Shown: piece by piece, positions 13,610 through 17,920 of the stretch
Layout of the letters: every line of letters starts with the position of its first letter
Position numbering within the stretch: the first letter of the stretch is position 1
NCBI GenBank assembly: GCA_964468375.1
Contig: CAYXUW010000045.1
Coordinates: forward strand, 1-17,920
DNA from: CAYXUW01 sp964468375
Lineage (GTDB): Bacteria > Planctomycetota > Phycisphaerae > Sedimentisphaerales > Anaerobacaceae
Reading direction: 5' to 3'
Length of the DNA stretch: 17,920 nucleotides
The notes under the pieces: model-generated
Told to the model about the DNA's origin: nothing
Databases searched by the model: none
Seen by the model: the letters and a program-made list of their open reading frames with translations, nothing else
Made by a program: the position numbers and the translations under genes

Positions 13610-16291
13610 TCATTCCTCTGGAATCATATACTGGTTCCGGATTGAATGCTTTCGGATCGAACCGGTATCTGGATCGTTTGTATGGGAAAATCGGTTATTG
13701 TCAGGATTGTAGTAGAAGCGGCTGTGGACCTTATTGTCAGAATCAAGCATTTCAAAATAGCCATGGCGAATTCGCCATGATGATTCATTAATGTTTTGTC
13801 CTTCACGTATTACACCATCTTTGTCAAACCGCATGATTTTGGTTTTAGATAGTCCTGGGACTTTAGGATTGAAAAAGAGCCGCCATTTATTGTCAATTAT
13901 GAAAGTTTCTTTTACTGCTGCTGCCGGGATTTTGCAATCAGGCAGGGTCCTTTGCAGATATTCGATCTGTTTAGCAGAGATTTTTTCACAACCTTCGAGA
14001 AGAAGCTCTTTCAAGCTACTAAGTCCCTTAATCGGTTCGAGACTATTTATCGGCGTGTTTTGAATCTTGAGTACTTGCAAGTTACTTAATTCTTTAAGTG
14101 GTTCAAGGTCATTAACATTTGTATCCTTAAGACTTAGTACTCTTAGTTTTTTCAGTCCTTTCAGCGGTTCGAGAGTATTGACCAGCGTACTTGAAAAGAA
14201 AAGCTCTTCCAAATGATTTAACCGCTTTATCGGCGCAAGGTCTCTGACTTTTGTGTTTGTAATACCTAATAACCTTAAGTTGCCCAACTTGCTAACCGCC
14301 TGAATATTGTCAATCTGTGTGGTTGAAACACCAAGATGGGTCAGCATGTCAAGACCTCTTATCGGCGTAAGATCATTAACTTCCGTACTGTTAAGGTCGA
14401 GCAGTATCAATTTAGTCAGATCCTTTAACGAGGATATATCGCTAACTTGATTACTGCTTAAATATAAGTGAGTCAGATTTGTCAACCTATTTAACGCAGA
14501 TATGTCGCTGATTTGATTATTGTCTAACCATAACACCGTAAGGTTTATTAGCCCTTTTAACGCAGATATATCACTGATGCCGGTTTTACTCAAATGCAGA
14601 CTTATCAGGTTTTTACACTGTTTAAGGAGCGTGATGTCGGCAATCTTTTTGCCATAAAGACTAAGCTTAGTTACATCTTCATAGTTTCTCTCTTTTAGGT
14701 CTTGCGGCTCCTTCCCAAGATGTTCGGCAATGGCATTGCGGATAATCACAGTGTCGTCGGTCTTTAATAAATCTGAATCTTGTTGCTTGCTGACACCGGC
14801 AATTGTTGTTGAATACTCAATCCGCATCAATTGGCCAAGTTCTTTATCAGAAAGCAAGATTAACAGATCAGAATATCCGGGATCATCAAGAATAGAAATG
14901 TAAAATTGTGAAATAGTTTCTGTCATAGACTCTGCCAGCTTTTCACTATGACTTGGAATAACATCCAATTCTTTTTTCTTATTTTCTGGCATGTACTTAT
15001 AAATAGTTTTTTTACTAACTGTGCAAGAAAAGTCCTTCTTGCCATAATGTCTTCGCACGATCTTTGACCATTCGGTGAAAAAGTCATCACCATTACCACC
15101 ATCACCTACGAGTTCAGTGCGGTTCCATTGTCGCTCAAGAATTTTTTGAATGAAGAATATCTGAACACCCTGTTCAAAGACAAGGCCATCGTTATTTGCC
15201 TCTTTCTCTATCCTTTCAGCTCCCGCTCCTCTTATCAGTGAGCCGTTTATCAGTCTTTTGATTTGCCTGGGATTTCTTCCGCCATATTTCGATATCAGTC
15301 TTTTGAACAGCCCATAGAACCTTTTGTTGCCTTGTCCGTCCTTGTATTCAAGGTTTTGTTCATATTCAACTGTTTGCAATTGTTCGTCAAGATAGATGTC
15401 CATTTCCTTCTGTAAAGGTGAAAGCTGCAGCTCAACCTGTAGCATTTTGTCTAAATAGCAACCTGCATCAATATCCTCGATATGCTTGTCTTTATAGTAA
15501 GCCTTTACTGCCTCTTTAACCACACCAATGTCCATACCTATCACGAAGATCAACTTGTCGATCTTCAGGTACAGTTTCAATGCCTCAAGCACCTGTAACG
15601 CAATATCCGGCATGCAACGGTCGAGGTCATCTATGAAGATTACCATCCTTTCGTTGTTGCGTGAAAGAGCGTCTTTTATCCAGTCTTTAAAGGCATCTTC
15701 ATATTCGTTAAGGTAGGGTTTTTCCGGGTGATTGGCCTTCTGAAAGTTCTTTTTAATTTTCTTGATAACTCCGGGTTTTACCTTGAACCCTGCCACTTCA
15801 AATTCTGTGTCAGATAGTATGTCAAGTACCGATTCACCGGCAAAAGCGGAAAGCAGCTTGAGACTTTTAAGTACGGTTGCAGTACTGGCGTTTTCAAAAT
15901 CGGTCACGTTTAATATTACTTCGGCAATCAGACCTTTCCAGACATCCTCCTTCTTATGGTATTTCCAAGGATAGAACCATACGTTTCTTGTTTTTACCTT
16001 GCCCTTTGATTCGTCTGACTGTTTCCATTTCTCCAGTGCATCAAACAGCCATTGCATGGCTGTGGTCTTTCCTGTGCCCCATTTGCCGTTGATACCGATG
16101 GTCAGGGGCATTTGTGTTTTCTCGTGCCGAATAATGTCGTAAACAGGCTCCAGATGGTAATGGAAGTTGAAAATATCGCTTTTCATATCGGCAAGAGATA
16201 CGGGATTATCACTCAGAACCGTAATCTTCGGTGCTTTAGTTATTAGGTCATCAAAGACAGTTGCTTTTTGTTTTTTGGCCTTTGGAGCCAT
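13610..16291 (-). CDS. KAP-family P-loop NTPase with leucine-rich repeats and C-terminal beta-rich domain
   Basis: An 893-residue soluble, NLR-like protein. Numbered from the longer frame (start 16297), residues 30-360 are a KAP NTPase. Walker A is GINGKWGTGKTT (68-79, K77), FYPWKY (108-113) follows, Walker B is MVIFIDDLDRC (218-228), and GGRNPRQIKRLING (339-352) is the family's late motif. The membrane helices many KAP proteins carry between Walker A and B are absent. Residues 360-520 are unassigned. Residues 520-785 contain an AIAEHLGK-type cap and about ten 22-residue leucine-rich repeats of internalin style (NLTVLWLDNNQISDISALNRL). Residues 796-895 form an uncharacterised beta-rich domain (WRIRHGYFEMLDSD, SRFYYN). 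The start at 16291 is chosen because AAAGGA lies 7 bases before it; at 16297 the gap would be 1. No partner gene is adjacent. The gene is AT-rich (19 of 60 G+C at 14461-14520). A defence role is inferred. Confidence 0.9.
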   Translation of the reverse strand: MAPKAKKQKATVFDDLITKAPKITVLSDNPVSLADMKSDIFNFHYHLEPVYDIIRHEKTQMPLTIGINGKWGTGKTTAMQWLFDALEKWKQSDESKGKVKTRNVWFYPWKYHKKEDVWKGLIAEVILNVTDFENASTATVLKSLKLLSAFAGESVLDILSDTEFEVAGFKVKPGVIKKIKKNFQKANHPEKPYLNEYEDAFKDWIKDALSRNNERMVIFIDDLDRCMPDIALQVLEALKLYLKIDKLIFVIGMDIGVVKEAVKAYYKDKHIEDIDAGCYLDKMLQVELQLSPLQKEMDIYLDEQLQTVEYEQNLEYKDGQGNKRFYGLFKRLISKYGGRNPRQIKRLINGSLIRGAGAERIEKEANNDGLVFEQGVQIFFIQKILERQWNRTELVGDGGNGDDFFTEWSKIVRRHYGKKDFSCTVSKKTIYKYMPENKKKELDVIPSHSEKLAESMTETISQFYISILDDPGYSDLLILLSDKELGQLMRIEYSTTIAGVSKQQDSDLLKTDDTVIIRNAIAEHLGKEPQDLKERNYEDVTKLSLYGKKIADITLLKQCKNLISLHLSKTGISDISALKGLINLTVLWLDNNQISDISALNRLTNLTHLYLSSNQVSDISSLKDLTKLILLDLNSTEVNDLTPIRGLDMLTHLGVSTTQIDNIQAVSKLGNLRLLGITNTKVRDLAPIKRLNHLEELFFSSTLVNTLEPLKGLKKLRVLSLKDTNVNDLEPLKELSNLQVLKIQNTPINSLEPIKGLSSLKELLLEGCEKISAKQIEYLQRTLPDCKIPAAAVKETFIIDNKWRLFFNPKVPGLSKTKIMRFDKDGVIREGQNINESSWRIRHGYFEMLDSDNKVHSRFYYNPDNNRFSHTNDPDTGSIRKHSIRNQYMIPEE

Positions 16292-16298
16292 TACCATA

Positions 16299-16304
16299 TC
16301 CTTT
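16299..16304 (-). promoter_or_regulatory. Ribosome binding site deciding the NTPase start
   Basis: AAAGGA on the minus strand ends 7 bases before ATG 16291 and only 1 base before ATG 16297, so the second ATG is the likely start. Confidence 0.6.
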
Positions 16305-16726
16305 TATTTTCATTTTGCTTTTTAGGAGATCTTCGCCAGGCTGAAAAAAACCATCTCGCCTAAATCAGCACATCAAATACAATTTACTAACTACGCGATG
16401 ATTCTCCCTCAAAGGTGCTCAACAAATTTTACCCCATTTCCCAATCCCCCACAACCCTTTTTAAAAAGCCCCCGGCGGCTTGTGCCTTAGGTGCGCCTAA
16501 GCGGAATTCAATCAAAAGCGCGCCTACCCGCACACCAAAAACAGCAAAACCCCAAAATTTTTTACCCCTTTTCTCGCATCGATTTACAAACGACTAAATA
16601 CTAACGACTAACTCTTTTTTCGCATCATCCGCGCAGGTTCGTCCAATTATAGAGGCAGCGTTTTTCTGCGCCCCTTATGTGAAATAACTATGAATTGGAA
16701 ACAGCGAACTGAAAACTTCTGAAATT

Positions 16727-16830
16727 TTCGAATGTTTTCGAACATTTCAGGTATGTTTTTCTGTTGTTTCAGCATCTTTTTTGTATGTTTCGATAGTTTT
16801 TTCGATAACTTTCGAACGTTTTTGAACACT
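16727..16830. repeat. Helically phased TTCGAA-type motif array
   Basis: TTCGAA occurs at 16727, 16737 and 16811, with the variants TTCGAT at 16789 and 16801 and TTTGAA at 16821. Steps within the clusters are 10, 12, 10 and 10 bp, about one helical turn. The stretch 16801-16830 is three imperfect tandem decamers. The array lies about 230-330 bp upstream of the corrinoid-binding protein gene. Confidence 0.45.
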
Positions 16831-16927
16831 TGCCCGTAAACCCGCGTCGTTGCCCCCTTTCACGCCGTTTTTTGTTTTCAAACAAGCGCATTCGCCCGAA
16901 AAATCGCTTATCTATATTGCTTAAATC

Positions 16928-16987
16928 ACCCATTTTAACTAAAGTTTTTTTGAATCACCCACCGATACATATTTTACCCATTTTAAC
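16928..16987 (+). repeat. Direct repeat ACCCATTTTAAC, two copies 48 bp apart
   Basis: Exact 12-mers at 16928-16939 and 16976-16987, with a related CACCCA between them (16956-16961). They lie 68-127 bp before the corrinoid-binding protein start and could be binding sites for its regulator. Confidence 0.4.
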
Positions 16988-17054
16988 ATTTAGGGTTTAA
17001 AAGGCGTAAAAAATGAGAATTTAGGCAATATATAACAATTAGGAGAGCAAAATT

Positions 17055-17777
17055 ATGGTAAAGGAAGCCACGCTTGAGCGTTATTTGGATACCCTCTTAA
17101 AGGGCGACAGAAAGGCCAGCCGGGCCGTTATCGAGGAATCCCTTCAGACTGGCACCCCCGCTAATTCCGTTTATATGGACGTAATATGGCCTATTATAGC
17201 TGAAATCGAGCATTTAGCCCGTGCGGACAAGATTACGAGCACGCAGGAGCACTTGGCGACGCGGATTAACAGAACGATTGTGGACCAGCTTCAGAACAAG
17301 CTGCCGCGCAAGCCCCACAGGAACAAGAAGATAGTGATTTCCTGCACACAGGCGGAGTTACAGGAGCTTGGTGCCCAGATAATGGCGGATTTGTTCGAGA
17401 GCGACGGCTGGGAGGTCAAATTCATCGGCGGGGGACTGACAAACGACGATATCCTCGCTTTCGTGCACGAATACGCACCTGATATACTGCTGATTTACGG
17501 CAGCACACCTAAACAGGCCCCGGACGTTCGCCGGCTTATAGATACCATAAGAGAGATTAACGCCTGGCCGGACATGCGTATAATGGTATCGGGCGGGCTT
17601 TTTAACCGGGCAGAAGGGCTCTGGCAGGAAATCGGGGCGGATTTGTTCGCTGCGACGGCACTTGAAGCCATCCAGGCAGCGTCAAAAGATACCCCCGTTG
17701 AATCGGGTGAAAGGACGATAAATCAGCGGAAAAGGAAACGACAGAATAAACGAGTGCAAGCTCAAGCGATAGAATGA
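17055..17777 (+). CDS. Stand-alone cobalamin (corrinoid)-binding-type domain protein with basic tail
   Basis: A 240-residue protein. Residues 1-85 are the helical cap of the B12-binding_2 type (EHLATRINRTI, 65-75, like the EH motif of MerR-type light sensors and methyltransferase corrinoid proteins). Residues 91-212 are the Rossmann-like B12-binding fold (IVISCTQAELQELGAQIMADL, GWEVKFIGGG, PDILLIYGST, RIMVSGG, GADLFAATALEAI). At the DxHxxG site it reads ELQELG (101-106), so the lower-ligand His is Gln103. The Trp usually found 10 residues before the EH motif is also absent (Ala55). Residues 213-240 are strongly basic (QRKRKRQNKR). There is no HTH domain. AGGAG (17041-17045) precedes ATG 17055 by 9 bases. 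It is monocistronic, with a hairpin downstream. The likely role is a sensor or adaptor rather than a methyl carrier; that is inferred. Confidence 0.85.
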   Translation: MVKEATLERYLDTLLKGDRKASRAVIEESLQTGTPANSVYMDVIWPIIAEIEHLARADKITSTQEHLATRINRTIVDQLQNKLPRKPHRNKKIVISCTQAELQELGAQIMADLFESDGWEVKFIGGGLTNDDILAFVHEYAPDILLIYGSTPKQAPDVRRLIDTIREINAWPDMRIMVSGGLFNRAEGLWQEIGADLFAATALEAIQAASKDTPVESGERTINQRKRKRQNKRVQAQAIE

Positions 17778-17797
17778 GTTAGTAACGATTCGCAATT

Positions 17798-17840
17798 AAA
17801 AAAGCTGCCCGATTATTACTCGGGCAGCCTTGCCTTTTTA
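17798..17840. terminator. Bidirectional rho-independent terminator
   Basis: A perfect 9-bp stem GCTGCCCGA (17804-17812) / TCGGGCAGC (17820-17828) with a 7-base loop. On the minus strand the stem is followed at once by six T (complement of A 17798-17803), a canonical terminator for the gene ending at 17870. On the plus strand it is followed by CTTGCCTTTTT, weaker but usable for the corrinoid-binding protein gene. Confidence 0.85.
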
Positions 17841-17869
17841 CGGTTTGAGCTAAAAATTATCAATGTCTA

Positions 17870-17920
17870 TTACCACCAGTTGCCCCACCACCAGCTGGTT
17901 GTTGTAGTTGTTGCAGAGGT
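17870..17920 (-). CDS. C-terminal end of an unidentified protein (16 residues, partial)
   Basis: The minus-strand frame reads TSATTTTTSWWWGNWW and stops at TAA (17872-17870); the rest lies beyond the window. A canonical minus-strand terminator follows 42 bases further on, which supports a real gene end here. The tail is a Thr run followed by six Trp within eight residues, unusual and too short to assign. The opposite strand is closed by a stop in the most obvious frame. Confidence 0.45.
   Translation of the reverse strand, partial: TSATTTTTSWWWGNWW

Larger units (their letters stand above)
16305..17054. other. Gene-free AT-rich region between divergent genes
   Basis: About 750 bp of low-complexity DNA upstream of both the NTPase gene (minus) and the corrinoid-binding protein gene (plus). 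It should hold both promoters. A weak candidate for the NTPase is TTGAGG (16412-16407), 17 bases, TAGTAA (16389-16384) on the minus strand. In its leader, TTTAGG-CG-AGAT can pair with ATCTCCTAAA (16322-16367 region). Other contents are a CTTAGG/CCTAAG hairpin (16486-16501), two AACGACTAA copies (about 16587-16612), a TTCGAA array and an ACCCATTTTAAC repeat. The short frames here are low-complexity and not supportable as genes. No cobalamin-riboswitch-like sequence was recognised. Confidence 0.45.

Noticed and set aside
16415..16597. 60-residue plus-strand frame
   Set aside because: Low-complexity Pro/Lys composition from polypyrimidine DNA, no ribosome site.
16647..16829. Lys-rich 60-residue minus-strand frame
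   Set aside because: Its KKLSKHTKK-like composition comes from the AT-rich TTCGAA array; no ribosome site or recognisable domain.
16840..17054. Possible cobalamin riboswitch before the corrinoid-binding protein gene
   Set aside because: No GCCACTG-type B12 box or supporting stems were found.
13157..17054. Integrative element around the NTPase gene
   Set aside because: No integrase, transposase, tRNA or matching direct repeats at both ends; only composition and isolation suggest transfer.

Overview
The window looks like a chromosomal segment of a free-living Gram-negative bacterium that degrades plant or algal polysaccharides. My best guess is a planctomycete of the class Phycisphaerae. The reasons are the mix of GH67 alpha-glucuronidase, TRAP transporter, DUF3616 lipoprotein, a solitary secretin, and an excisionase-type HTH fused to a receiver domain. 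This placement is an inference from gene content, not from a marker gene. No tRNA, rRNA, insertion sequence or CRISPR array was seen.

Positions 1-4181 (minus strand) form a uronate utilisation block, transcribed in the order dctP, dctQ, dctM, aguA. A TRAP transporter (substrate-binding protein, small and large membrane subunits) probably imports a hexuronate or a glucuronate-bearing oligosaccharide. The secreted GH67 enzyme, cut by the window edge, would release 4-O-methyl-glucuronate from glucuronoxylan fragments. The aguA gene also has its own promoter with a perfect 10-bp palindrome between the -35 and -10 boxes.

Positions 4374-8889 hold a plus-strand operon of three genes: a VTC-type polyphosphate polymerase domain protein, a DUF4956 membrane protein and an HlyD-like periplasmic adaptor. 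It is driven by a perfect-consensus promoter lying almost on top of the start codon. It converges, 9 bp apart, with a minus-strand secretin that has its own extended -10 promoter.

Positions 9033-13156 (plus strand) hold a DUF3616 lipoprotein, then a two-component pair: a response regulator with an N-terminal DNA-binding domain and a C-terminal receiver, and a large HDOD plus histidine kinase fusion.

Positions 13157-17054 stand out. A clearly AT-richer minus-strand gene encodes a KAP-family P-loop NTPase joined to leucine-rich repeats and an uncharacterised C-terminal beta-rich domain, an NLR-like architecture. It sits alone between two gene-free, repeat-rich stretches (453 and 763 bp). It is the strongest candidate for an undescribed system, most plausibly phage or plasmid defence.

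Positions 17055-17920 hold a stand-alone corrinoid-binding-type protein whose usual cobalt-ligating His is replaced by Gln and which ends in a very basic tail. After it come a terminator hairpin and the last codons of a minus-strand gene with a Trp-rich C-terminus.
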